64,000 nucleotides of DNA, from NCBI GenBank assembly GCA_033239525.1, contig BSYO01000014.1:4134536-4198535 (forward strand), written 5' to 3'. Under the pieces are notes generated by a model. That model saw nothing but the letters and a program-made list of their open reading frames with translations. It had not been told where the DNA came from and made no database searches. This DNA comes from Nepenthes gracilis. Lineage: Eukaryota; Streptophyta; Magnoliopsida; Caryophyllales; Nepenthaceae. The position numbers were made by a program, and so were the translations under genes. Position 1 is the first letter of the stretch. Each line of letters starts with the position of its first letter. Of the stretch, positions 9,831 to 21,878 are shown piece after piece.

Positions 9831-11930
9831 TGTACCGATTTTTAAATATCATAATTGTAGATAATTAAGGTAATATAATCATAATTGTGGTGCAATTCAT
9901 GTGAAAAAATTAAGTTTCGGTTGAGGTAGGAGGCAGCAGCGGGGGACGCTGTCGACCCGCGCCTACTGGCCGGTGGATCCAGGTGCTCGAGCACCAACCA
10001 TGATTTAAAAACTGGCAAGGGTTTTGTTTCATTATTTTTCGATTTTCCCACATAAAGAAGAGAGAGGGGGAGAAAGGAGAGATAGAGGAAAGATTGAGAC
10101 TCTCGGGTTTGAATTCAGCTTGAAATAAGTTAGAAAAGTGATAGATCAGGTTGAGACAAATGCACTCATATCCTTCTCTCTCGTTTCTTTCTACTTTTAT
10201 TTAATTTTCTTTGGGTATCCTCGTTCTATACCCGACTAAATTTATATATTGCAATATCCATTACTTGATCATGCATATATATTGATTTCATATCCAATTT
10301 TGTAGTTTTAATCGATTTTTGAACATGGAGCCCTAACCCTGCGCCCAAATGATTTTACTTGTTTATTTTGAGATTTTTGTATAAATTAGCTTTAGAATAT
10401 TATTACTCATACATTAAACACATTAATTTAACGATTGGGTGTCCAATTTGATAGTTTTATATGATTTTGTACATTCAAAAACCTAATCCATGCCCCCTTG
10501 GGTTTTTACCCTAATTTATTGTAATTTATGTATGATTTGATTTTAAAAATTTATAATTCTAACTTTGTGGACATGGGTACTCTAAATATTTGGTATTTTT
10601 CACATATATTTTGTATATATTATTTTACGGGTTTTAAAAATATTATTGGACGTAATTTGAAATATTTATCCACATATACGATATATATGTTATCTTGTAT
10701 ATGCCCCAAAAATTATGTTGTATGCGTTTATAAAGAAATTTATCGTCTGAAAACTCTAAAGTCATGTTTGGCTTACAATTATAAGAACTTCTATTTTGTT
10801 TTCATACTTTATGATGACCATGCATATAATTTATATTATATGAAGATGTAAATTAATAAGAATTATGTAAAATATGAGAAGTATAAGAAGAAAATTTCAT
10901 AATATGTTTTACTTGATGAATCGTTCTCCCGGAGTGAATAATATTTTCATGAATAAGTATGAAATTTTTTAAGAATAAGTAATTATAGAATTGGACCAAG
11001 GATTTGTATTTCAAATGATAGTATTCCCTGACATGCCTTAGGATATTACCGTGAAAGTACAATGATTGCTTTTGGGCCACGAGAGATATGGTGGTATATG
11101 TTTATGACTCCGTATATCGGATTAAAAGGTATACCACTAACTATGGGTTGTTAAATTACGTAGGTTGTACTTTAGAATGTGTAGAAATAAACATATTCTT
11201 TTTCTCGTTCGATTACACCGTTAGCTGGTAAGGCCTACTAGCCTTGATCCGCAAAGTAAAGAAGTATTTATACATGTTTTGGAATATAAAGAAAGATAAG
11301 TAAATCAAGAAAAATAAATAAATTTCATAAATGTATTTGATCATGTTCCATGTTTATCCATCTTTATTATACTCTTATATCCCTCCTCAACTTTATTTTA
11401 CGTATATTATTTATTATCTTTGATTATATTATACTTGTTGAATATTTGGCTTATCCTTACTGTTTTTCTTCCTTCAAATGAGTACAAGCCTCTGTCTAAT
11501 GTGGAAAAGTAGAACTTGAGAGTTGCCTAAGTTGCGGATCTTGGAGAAAGAGTTTCGTAGACTTAGTTTTGTAATTTTGTACCTTTCTTATGGAGTATTT
11601 GGTTTATTGAGATGGATTTGTACATTAATATTATGTATGATGATGATGATGTACATGTAGTCTAATTTCTACTGTATTTGATAGATGTAGATACTTTTGT
11701 AGGTTTTTATTGCATATTTAAATACCTAGTGGCATCTTATCTAAGTCGATGTCATAATTTGAATTATGATGTTGGTGCCACGTGTTTTGTTCTGGTTTTT
11801 AGATCCTGTATTATGATGTTGAGGTTGTATATTTATACTATACAGAAATTTTGTATAGGTTGAATTAGTTTGGCGGCGGGTTACTGCCAAGACTCTACCA
11901 GATTCCAGTTAGGAAAACATGATGTCACAG
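9831..11930 (+). mobile_element. Ty3/gypsy solo LTR, family T1, plus strand
   Basis: Starts TGTACCGATTTTTAAATATC, like the T1 LTR start at 21477 (TGTAAGGTACCAATTTTTAAG), and ends near ...AACATGATGTCACA. Shared T1 landmarks are a CTCGAG palindrome plus TATA-like box (9982-10010), the purine-rich leader near 10060-10110, gatcaggttgagacaa near 10146, ttagctggtaaggcctactagcc near 11222 and the cagagat-like U5. No gypsy internal DNA adjoins it. I could not find a clean target duplication, so the right end is approximate. Confidence 0.72.
9982..10010 (+). promoter_or_regulatory. CTCGAG palindrome and TATA-like box (T1 LTR)
   Basis: GGTGCTCGAGCACC (9982-9995) is a perfect 14-bp palindrome, followed after about 8 bp by gatttaaaaact, a plausible TATA box. 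A purine-rich leader (agaagagagagggggag) starts about 50 bp downstream, as in other T1 LTRs. Confidence 0.6.
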
Positions 11931-12456
11931 CAGAATAAAAAGTTAAAATATAGATTTTGGTAGTGAAAGAAAATCTCAATAACCAACTATTATCAAATAA
12001 AATCCTTTGGGTTTTCATAGCCAGTAAAAATAATACATTAAGAAAGCTAATTTACAACTCAAGTGATATAAATGTATTAAATTTTAATGAACTTATGACC
12101 CCTACCAAAAAAATACATTAGATTTGCTTCTAACAGTGAAATCAAACATATTTTGATCTTTTTATCAATTTTACTTCACATATTGTATGAATTTCTTGCA
12201 CTACTAAATTCTAATATCCATATTACCAATGTCTTGATAAAGACTTATAGGCTGAAATAAATGTATAAAATAATGAAGATAAATGGAGAAATATGGGATA
12301 GAAAAATCTTGGTAATAAATCTCAAGAATAAAAGAATAGTTTTCTCAAAAGATAACTAATAACATGAATCAAAGAGAGCTTTTAGAGATGCAACCATTTT
12401 TCCTTGTATTTCTATGTGTAGTTCCCTTGTCCCTATAAGTATTTGGAAGTGAGATA
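11931..12456. other. copia-1 3' non-coding, second segment
   Basis: 526 bp of AT-rich sequence between two gypsy LTRs. No domain, inverted repeat or tandem repeat recognised. Confidence 0.5.
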
Positions 12457-14693
12457 TGTGATAGAATAGATCCTAATTCTTATAGAATCCTCCGCTAAAC
12501 ACATACATAACAAAATTAATAAATTTAAATTATTTAACTTATACAAAAATTTTAACAGAGTCTCCTCTGTAACTAGACAGAAACCAAAAATATATCCTAT
12601 AATAAATATCTTATACAGAATATACTTGATATCCAAACCTCAAACTTATAATCACAATACAATCACAGGATCAATAAAACACACATACATAGGATCACAG
12701 ATGCCATCCATGGCATATTTTAATAATCATAACTATTATACCAAAATCATATAAGATATGCCTCTTAGGACCTGTACCAAAATTAGAAAACATATAGCGG
12801 AAGCATCTGTATCATTAACAGAAACCTACGAAAGTATAAAGACAGTTCTGACAGAATATAATACATATCATAACCATTTATACATAATCTGACAGTCCCA
12901 AGTTTTCGAAAACTCCAAGGTTCCAAATCTTTCTCGCTAACTCTAGTTAGGCCTAATAATCCATTATTTTCTCTATATCCTTATCTGGATGAACAAAAAA
13001 TAAAATAGTGAGTCGAAATCCTACAAGATACTAAAACATACAGAATATAATAATATCATATAGAACATAAATGCAGATGGTTCTAAAAACTATCAAAGAA
13101 TAGGGACATATACAAAGAGTATGAGAAAAGCATGATTCAATATGAACAAGTCTCAAAAATCATTATTCATACTTTTATGCAAAATATAAGTACAGATGAG
13201 TAGAAACACGTACAATAATCATGAGGAAAGCACAATTTTCAGATAAATAGGTCTTGGAAACCATAAATTATGCTTTCAGACTATAACATAAATATGTTAG
13301 GGTAGAAAACCACATTAATATCAAATCAAAAGAATAGAAGCAGTTTATGGAAATAAGAATATAGTATGATTCTACTTAAATATGCATTGATGTTTATAAA
13401 ATAGTTCCAAATCTCACTTGTTTTTCTCAGAAAACTCTAGTTTAATATTCTAGGAACCAAACTAGCATACCTTACTAGCCGAAGGGGCGAACAATTGGAG
13501 ATAGATTGTGTTTTGTCACACAATCTAAGGCCAAAAATTGTGACAATAATAGAGACCGATTGTATTTTTTGGCACACAAATCAAAGCTAACAGAGGATTT
13601 ATGACCTCCAGAGCCAGTTCAATAACGTCTTGAGGAAGGGCAAATCACGTATAACTCCATAGATGGAGTTATCCTTGATTACCACCGTAATATCCTAAAA
13701 CATGCCGGATAACCTCACATGACCGTATATTAGTCTTGGGTCCAAATTAACAATATCAGAAAGCTTATAATCTATCATTTTTTAGAAAATTAGTCAAAAT
13801 CTCATAGTTAACTCTTCAATATACTTCAAAAATTCCACAACAACTTATTAAGACAGTTTTGTGTAAATTATTCAGATGTAATTCGTAATATGGGCAGTAT
13901 TCTTTTACAAAACAACTTTTACATATCAGAAATTATGGATTTAAAACACTAAATCTTTGATTTTCGTATCTAGGGTTTCAGTCAAGCTTTTGGACATAAA
14001 TCGAGTACCAAATACATGATTTTTTATGAAATCGAAATTATATATTGTCACACATGCAAATAAATATGAAATCTGTTCGAACAATTTATAGAAATAATCT
14101 TTATTTATACTGAGCATGGAGAAATAAGGTTTTAGAGCTCAAAAACAATTTCAGAGATATTAAAACACTGTAAAAATAGTAAATAATATCCGGAGTATAC
14201 TTATCTGAGCTCGATCTATCGTTATTCTTACTTTGATCGGATCTAGATGGGTAGATTTTCCCCCTTTCTTTCCTCCTTTTTCCCTTTTCCTCCTTCCTTC
14301 CCCTCTGTTCTGCTTCAATGCTTGTCGTTTGCCCTCTCTCTCCCAATGTTTCATTTGAAACGCAAAAGGAAAGAGGTCACGTGCTGCCCCCATGTCCGGC
14401 ACTCGAGCGCCCGTCGAGCGGTCATCAAGCGTTAGTTCTCACAAATTTGCGCCTGGGTTGCCGCTCGAGCGGTCATCGAGCGCCACCCTCATAAGCCTCC
14501 ACTGCTCCTGTCTCACCTTGGGTGGCCATCAGGTGGCCGTATTCGTAAAATGAGCTCAAGCGTCCCTCCTGTTTTGATCCATTTTGCATCATTTTGTTTC
14601 AATATCAAATTTTTCATCATATTTAAGCCCGAATATGATTTTTATTTACATAATTATTTCATAATTATCATGTTTTGAAATCGGGATCTCACA
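12457..14693 (-). mobile_element. Ty3/gypsy solo LTR, family T2, minus strand
   Basis: On the minus strand it begins TGTGAGATCCCGATTTC and ends ...CTATTCTATCACA. It matches the T2 LTRs at 29441-31668 and 53160-55446 in length (about 2.24 kb) and order: ggagatagattgtgtt near 13497, accaccgtaatatcctaaaacatgcc near 13680, purine/pyrimidine leader near 14250-14340, CTCGAG block 14402-14472. ATGTG is present at both edges (12456-12460, 14694-14698). On the left it overlaps the expected terminal TGTG, so the duplication is uncertain. Confidence 0.78.
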
Positions 14694-15805
14694 ATGTGTT
14701 TATAGATAATATTAAAAATTAAATCAAAAATAGACAATCATTTAGAAAGTAGTGCCCTAATGCGCTTGCACCGTATAGGAGCATTTTAGCTGCAAAAGCT
14801 CTAGCAAGCAATATGTGCCCCAATGTAAGTGAGCATTTTAGGCGCATTTCAAGTGTGGATAATTTATGTAAACTGTGCTCATGTGCATCTCAGATCCATA
14901 TCGGGCATTAGTATTTTGGACAAAATAAGCACATACATGTCTTGGATGCACATTAGACATGAGTGTTCCAGACAAAAATACATAAATATATAGCTCGGGC
15001 ACATATTAGGTATAAGCATTCTAGAAAAATATATGTATAAACTTATCAGATATAGATCAATTATGGATATTGAGAGTTAGCATATTTACAAGTATCTAAT
15101 GTGTATCAGGTGATAATATTCATAATACTTGAGAATATTTTAAAATACATATTCTACTCAGTTATAAAATATTTTAACATAAAATATTCATAATAATATT
15201 TTAATTTGATAATTTTATGATAAAATCCCTTAAATATAAGATGAGACTAAAAACATATAAATTACGAGTTTAGGTATCACTAAGATAGAATATGTGTATA
15301 TAAAAATTTATTCTTAGATATAAGACACAAGACACGTGAACATTAAATTGTAGAGGGCAATATTTCCTACTATTTTGATTTAAACATGGTTAGTTTATTT
15401 ATAAAATATATATAGAAATTGATAATGATAATTTTTACGGAGCATATATAGAACACATATATTGAAAGGTAATAGATTGAATTAGAAATACAAGTGCATA
15501 CAATCAATTTTATAATAAAATAAAATCAAATTCTACTCCCCCTTTCTATTCTACTCTACTCCCCCTTTCTCTTTGTTCTCTTTTCACTGTACTTCCCTTT
15601 TTGTTTTATGGTCCTTCCCCTATTGTCCAATATATAATCTTTCCCTTTTTGAATGAATGAACAAAGGAGGGCATCTATTAGAATTAAAGTGGTCACTCTT
15701 CCACTGAGAATACAGTTCATTAGCTAGTTTGTCAAAGTACACATGCATGTTGGCCTCTTAAGAATCCAGTCTTGTGTCAAGCCATTGAAAACCCTTAAGG
15801 ATATA
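14694..15805. other. copia-1 3' non-coding, third segment with tandem repeats
   Basis: AT-rich. It contains about three degenerate units of 53-54 bp (14886-15045). Part of 15110-15196 resembles 21780-21860, beyond the next gypsy insertion. Short polypyrimidine stretches with repeated ctactccccctttct occur near 15530-15560. No coding sequence recognised. Confidence 0.55.
14886..15045. repeat. Degenerate tandem repeat, unit about 53 bp
   Basis: Three consecutive units start near 14886, 14939 and 14993. Each has a gg(c/a)cattag or gcacat-attagg block, then g-tatt-tagacaaaaa, then catacat or acataaatata. Spacing is 53, 54 and 53 bp. Confidence 0.6.
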
Positions 15806-18045
15806 TATAAGGTACTAGTTTTCAAGATATAGTGATTAAATGTAATTAAATTAAAATAAGTGATCGAGGCCTTAGATCTTGAAAGAAATTAGATTTAGAG
15901 GCCTGAAGACTCAGATTTGGAGGAATCGGGAACCGATGTTATAAACATTAAAATGTCAATTAGTATATAAGATTTGGGTTATAATTTATAATAACTGCGA
16001 TTTATTAAATTAAGATAACTGAAAATTAGGCTTAAGATACACAAAAATCTAAAAGCTAGAGGCGGGACCGAGCTGTCACCTGCTAGACGTTGCATCCAGC
16101 ATGCGCCGATTCCAAGAGCCTAGCGCCCGCTGGACACTCAAGCCCTTGGGGTGTGTGCTGGATCCAGGGACCAGCGCACCGGCTACCGGCTCGAGCGCCA
16201 GTTTGCATTATTAAAACTTGGGAGAGTTTATTTCGGGCATTCTGTGACTTTTTCCCATGGGTAGAGAGAGAGAGAGGGAGGGAGAAGAGAGAGGAGAGAA
16301 GTGGAGAACGAAGCTCTCCAGGTCCGATTCTGAGCTCGAGCTAGTTGGAGAAATTGTAGATCGGGTTGAGGTAAATATACTCATATCCTCTTTTTTTCTC
16401 TTTTGATTGTTATTTATTTTTTATATATATCTTTGTTCAAATACCCACCCAAATTATGTAAAATATGGAATCCATAACTCTTATATAAATTATTTATGAT
16501 TTGATATTTGTTTTTCCCATGTTTTGCGTGGATTTTGCTTCGGAAAAATCCTAGACCCGCACCCAACTCCTATACCCCTTCCGATTCAAACCCTATATAT
16601 AAATTATCCTTAATTATGTATTACCCATGTCCTAATTGTGTATATGTATCGATTGGATGTCCGATTTTTTAAGAATCTACCCGTTCGGCACATCCAGGGG
16701 CTCTAAATCAGCCCTGATACTATTCATTCTAGATAATTATTAAATTTGCATGATTCCATCCTATTTAATTATTATGTAAGTTATGTTTAATTGCTCCAGA
16801 AAAATATATTTATATTCTATTTGTGAAGGAAATATGATTTAAATGCCTCTAAAGTTATAATTGTCTCCCGGTTGAAAGAATTTCTATTTTTTCTTATGTC
16901 TAATTATATCCATGCATACAAATTAAATCGTGAGAAAACTTAAATCCGAAGGAAATATAAAAATTATACAAGTAGTTGGAGAAAAATCCATAATTTGTTA
17001 TATGACCGAATTGTTCTCCCGGATGGAGAAGATTATGATAAAAAAGTATAGTGGACCTTTTCCTCAAAAAAATAAAAATTATAAAATTGGGACCATGGAT
17101 TTATATTTTGAAAGGTAATATCTCTTGACATGCTATTTATATGACAGTGAAGACTCAAGGATTATCCTGGCCGTGTATTGTAACAAATGATAGATACTCT
17201 TGACAAGCCTTAGAATATTACTATGGAAGGACGAGGATTGCCTCTGAGCCCCGGGGACATGGGGGCATATGTGTATGGCTCGTCTATAGGTATGATATAT
17301 AGATGGCCCACCTGGGATCGATAATAAGAGCTTATGCCCTTGGTCATGTGGATGACATGACTCTTCCCTCGTTCTCCCGTACCTTTAGCTAGTAAGGTTT
17401 AATGACTCTGATCCGTAAAAATTAACATAACCATAAAAGTGTATAAAAACACATTTCATATCATCATGCATCCTTACACATCACTTTCCTCTCATCTCCT
17501 ATTTCATTTGTATATATATATTGCTTATGATTTACTTATGTTACATTTGCTAAGATATTAGTTCAGCCTTACTTCTTCTTCCTTCAAGATGAGCACGCTC
17601 TTATACTGAACGAGTCTGAGTAGGTTGTAAGCTAAAGATAGGAAGTTGGACATGATGTGGAGAGACTTTTGGGCTTACCTTCATAACTTGTATATTGACA
17701 AAAAATTTGTATAAATTATTTTGATACTTATGGTCAGATATGTGTGTGATGATGATGATAATGGATGTATAGTTTAGTTTCTACTATATATGATGGATGT
17801 AGTAACTTTCACAAGTTTTTATGGTTATATTTATTTACCTAGTGGCATCTTATCTATACCAACGTCGTACCCGAGTTATGACGTCGGTGCTACATGTTGT
17901 ATAATTATGGCAGTTGGGATCCTTGTGTATGTGTTGTATGTGTATTGTGGTTATTATATTAGAATTTGTACAGATTTTGTATTTTGCGGATGTCCATTTT
18001 ATAGACGAAACTCTATCATATTTTCAATAGAATTATGGTCCGTCA
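15806..18045 (+). repeat. 5' LTR of the non-autonomous gypsy element (family T1)
   Basis: Begins TATAAGGTACTAG, aligned to TGTAAGGTACCAA at 21477, and ends ...ATTATGGTCCGTCA. The first 290 bp closely match 21477-21772, including agaggcgggaccg and gacgttgcatcc. CTCGAG lies at 16190-16195 with a TATA-like ttattaaaac about 12 bp downstream. A GA-rich leader occupies 16261-16310. Confidence 0.82.
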
Positions 18046-18049
18046 TAAT

Positions 18050-18061
18050 TAGTATCAGAAA
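18050..18061 (+). other. Primer-binding site (tRNA-Met type)
   Basis: tagtatcagaaa, 4 bases after the LTR end, resembles TGGTATCAGAGC, the initiator tRNA-Met complement used by Del/Tekay elements. Confidence 0.72.
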
Positions 18062-18879
18062 ATAAGATACCTTAAGTTTGATTTGAATCTTATGCGAAAG
18101 TTTAGGATAAAATAAGATATATTAATAAGTTGATGAAGGTGTAAGATGACTAAAATAGGTCGGATAGCTCTAGTTGGCCCTACTTTATATGACTTAGGCT
18201 AAGATTAAATCAAGATTAGTAACTAAATTTGATTATCTAATTTTAGCATCCTAGTTAGTGCCTCAATCGAGATAAGTTGGTTAACCTAGATTAGAACTAA
18301 GTTAAAAATTAGTAAGTTGGGTTATTTAGCTTACACTATCCTAGTTAGTATCTAATTGGTGAACTGACCCATATTATTCTTATTCCAGTAAGTATATTCA
18401 TAACTGATCGTGCTGCCTATGCGAGAGTTGAGACATGGAAGTAGTCAACTACGTGATAGAGACATCGGGTATCTAAATTTGTTGAATGAAATAGCGAGAC
18501 TTGAAGGTCTTATCCGGATGAGGACCAGAGGATGGGATGCTAAAGAAGGATCCCTTAAGGATTAACTTTGGATAACCTTGGTTCGAGGACTTAGGATTTA
18601 GGGGAAGCTTGCATAGCGTGGCAAGTGAGACGGATAAGGTGAAATCGTGGGCTCGAGGTCCAGATGATTTGGATTCGATTCTTGGTGTTTGTGAATCCGA
18701 GGATGATGAATTGTGATCTATATAATAATAATCAAGTGATTGAAGTTTTGGTGGCTCGGATTTTGTAAAAGTTTAGATGTGGCTCCTGAGTATTAAAATG
18801 GTGTTTGCGGTGGCTCAATGTTTGAGAAAATAAGAGATATTGTAGAATATCTTCGTGCGTGTTCTTTTATGGATAGGTA

Positions 18880-19340
18880 TTCTTTCCAACGAGTTTTGGG
18901 AGCATGTCTCTGATTATAGTCAATTTGATCATAGGATTGAGGATTGTCCTTATCCATTGATCAGACAATAAAGTAATCCAGTGCCTTGAATTGGGGTTCT
19001 GTGGTGATGATAGAAGGTGTAGAGTGTCGTCTACCATGATGAAAGGTAAGATCCCTAGATTTGATATTGTAGCCCATGTTTCATTTTGAGATCCCGAATC
19101 TATATTTTTATTTGTGTTTTTAAGTTATGTATAATTTGTGGATCTAGGCTTTAGATTTGTTGCATAGAGATCTACTACATTTTCTTTGGTCTATAGATAT
19201 AATTGATTGGGGTAATTTGATTTATTCTGTGAAGCCAATCTTGAGGTGACAATAAGGATGACTTGGTTAGTAAGTCACCGAGTTGATATGAATTGGGTTG
19301 GTAAGCGCATTATGTATTGCAATCGAATTGTGTAATTTTT
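18880..19340 (+). pseudogene. Gypsy gag zinc knuckle and protease remnant
   Basis: SDYSQFDHRIEDCPYPLIRQ (about 18910-18970) matches the CCHC nucleic-acid-binding knuckle of chromovirus gag. The first two cysteines appear as serines. The E4 equivalent at 57725-57775 reads NCGELDHMIEGCPHP. About 90 bp later FDIVAHVSF*DPESIFLF (19059-19112) resembles the aspartic-protease active-site region (family pattern H-V-L-F-D-S/T-G-A-T-H-S-F). Decay is heavy and coding further downstream is not recognised. Confidence 0.6.
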
Positions 19341-21430
19341 ACTATAAACCTAAGTTGGTCGAGATATCAAGAAATTATTATTGTTTTGCGTATAGGTCGT
19401 GTTATAGGGATTGGTGCTAAATTTATTTGATAATGAGACCACATTTGGAGGTCATTCATAGTCACTAAGGAGTTTGGTCGTGTAAATATTTGAGGATGTT
19501 CTTGGAAGGAAGATTAGGTGATTGATTTTTTAGTCGGTGATTCAAGATTAGGTTGAGATCCACACTAATCTTTTAAGGATTTTGTACGGAATCGAAGAAT
19601 CATCGGTTAGGTGCCGCCATGGAATGCCCTAGAACCTTTGAGGCACGTAAGACAAACTGATGAGATAATTTGTGAATTTTTAAAGATTAGATTGCCCATG
19701 AGATTAATGATTTGATAAGCGGGCATTGTGAGTGACTAGGTGAATTATTTGATCTATTGTAAGGGCTTGATGATTTTTAAGATCAATCTGTGCCCATAGC
19801 ATTGTTGATTTAGATAATTGAGAGCATGCCTATAGCAGCAATCGAGATAAGATGTGACCGTTGTAAGTTCCGACAATGACATTTGGGTCTGTAAGTTTAT
19901 TGGGATTTTTGTGAAGTTATGGGTTGAATCTTTTGATCATATTTAGGTCAATATTATGATGGCCACATCGATAAATTTATAGAATTTGGGATGTGTATAA
20001 ACTCTATTTGAGAATTGCATCTTACCTTATGAAGGACAATTAGCCGTGTACTCTTTTGGGGAGAATGTGAATTTGATCAAAGGAAATGTTATGTTGGGCA
20101 TGTAGTTTCTTCAAGAGTATGAATATGGTTCCATATGACTATAAGCAATGGCTCATTTAGGAAGGATTAATTGAGGTCACAAAAGTGCACGTTCCTCTTG
20201 GGTTTAGGTGAATTGGGGAAGATATCCATTAGGTGTCCCACAAAATTTTGCAATGTTCTCAGAGCCTGGATTTAGAAGCGATCGGCATCCATCAGAAGTA
20301 AGGTATGTGGGACAGGCATCCGTCTCAGTTAGGTTAATCACTGATGGATCAGGGGAGTTGTAGCAGAATGTAGTACTTTTGAAGAAGGTTTCGGATTATG
20401 CTTTTCCTGCGTCGTGTATGGGTGGTTGCCCTCGAATTATGTGGGGGAGAATCCCATGATCGAAACTACTCTAACCATGGTTTGGAGTTAGCTGTTGGGG
20501 TTTTTACTTCGAGGATTTATAGGTTTTGATCATGGATGTGGCTGCTGTCCAACTAATCCTAAAAGTATAAATAGTCATGCCATACAAAGGATATGAACCT
20601 GCATTAGCATAAATAGATAGCCTGTTTAAGATATAAGAAGTCCTTATAATTTTACTTCGAGGTTATTGGAACGGTAAGGACTTTAGAAGTCGGAATAATT
20701 GTGAATTAGCTTTCGAGTGGATAATGCATGCCGGTCAAATATGTCAGCTTGTGGGTATGCCAACGAGATAATAAGTAGTTGAGTACTTAAGTTTGAAGCT
20801 TAGATGGTGATTTGAGACTGTGTCAAATTTTCAGATGATTGTCTCAATTGTATTTTCTAAGTTAATCGTAATTTGAGGATTAAAGACCTTACCTTGGTTG
20901 TATTGATATATTTGAAATTTTTTTGGTTCTATAACTGCTGTGTGACCTAGGTACCTAATATGAATCATTGAATAAGGATTGCAAATTGATTTTAGTATAC
21001 AAGTAAATAATCGATCAGTGTAGTGCGGTAGCGTATGAACCATGGCTTAGAGATTTTAGAATAAGATTAAAGATCCAGGTAAACAGTCATTTTTGAGGCT
21101 CAAGATGAACTGAAGTAAGAGTTCGTAAGTTGCTCAAGGTTTCGAATTATGTCGAGGAAATAGCTGGTAATTTTGGTTGTCTATAATTTTGGTAGACTAC
21201 TATGATGTCTCCCCTATATCGGTGGTTAAGGAAGTAAGCATATAGTCGAATTGAGCCTTTTTAAAAAATTAGGAGTTTGTCTTATGATATGTTCCAACTT
21301 AAATCTAAATAGGAAGCATTAGGTGTTGGGGAGTAGGGTGATTCTTGGAGCTAAATTCTTTAGGAATGATCTTTTCTTCAAGGATATGAAATAGGAATCT
21401 GAAAAGATTTTTTCCCATTTGTGAGTTTCG
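19341..21430. other. Unrecognised internal region of the gypsy element
   Basis: About 2.1 kb without an open frame over about 75 codons and without recognisable pol motifs such as FIDD or HPQTDGQSE. It may be very decayed coding DNA or genuine non-coding filler of a LARD-type element. The bases are G- and T-rich on the plus strand compared with neighbouring LTR DNA. Confidence 0.5.
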
Positions 21431-21476
21431 AGGTTTGTTAAATTTTGAGGATGAAATTTTTATAAGTGGAAAGAGT

Positions 21477-21772
21477 TGTAAGGTACCAATTTTTAAGATA
21501 TAGTGATTAGGTATAATTAAATTAAAATAAGTTGATCGAGGCTCTAGATCACGGAAGAAATCGGATCGAGAAGCCCAAAGACTCAAATTTCGGTGAATCG
21601 GGAACTGGTGTTATAAATCTTGAAATGTTAATTAGTATATAAGATTTGGGTTTTAATTTATGATAACTACGATGTATTAAATTAAGATCACCGAAAATTA
21701 GGCTTAAGATGTGCAAGAATCTAAAAGCCAGAGGCGGGACCGGCTGCCGCCTACTGGACGTTGCATCTAGCA
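21477..21772 (+). repeat. Truncated 3' LTR of the non-autonomous gypsy element
   Basis: TGTAAGGTACCAATTTTTAAG through ...GTTGCATCTAGCA matches the first 296 bp of the 5' LTR at 15806 and then stops abruptly. The next bases belong to copia-1. The upstream purine tract ataagtggaaagag fits a polypurine primer. Confidence 0.8.
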
Positions 21773-21878
21773 ATACAAAATATTTATTGATACTTGAAAA
21801 TATTTAAAGATAAATATTCTACCTAATTATAAAATATATCAATATAAAATATTCTTAACAATATACATTAAGGAGGAA
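21773..21878 (+). other. copia-1 3' end with polypurine tract
   Basis: AT-rich remainder of copia-1, similar to 15110-15196. It ends in aaggaggaa (21870-21878) directly before the 3' LTR, as expected for the primer of plus-strand DNA synthesis. Confidence 0.65.

Larger units (their letters stand above)
15806..21772 (+). mobile_element. Non-autonomous Ty3/gypsy element (LARD-like) with unequal LTRs
   Basis: A 2240-bp 5' LTR (15806-18045), a tRNA-Met-type PBS, about 3.4 kb of internal DNA and the first 296 bp of a matching LTR (21477-21772). The internal part keeps a decayed gag zinc knuckle and protease-like stretch near 18880-19340. I could not recognise reverse transcriptase, RNase H or integrase motifs. 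The internal 3' end (aaattttgaggatgaaatttttataag) equals the pol tail/PPT region of the chromovirus E4 and of the fragment at 50587. ATATA precedes it and ATACA follows it, a possible imperfect target duplication. Confidence 0.75.

Noticed and set aside
10528..10851. 107-codon open frame
   Set aside because: Lies within a T1 gypsy LTR, is AT-rich with hydrophobic bias, and is not conserved as a frame in the T1 LTR at 15806.
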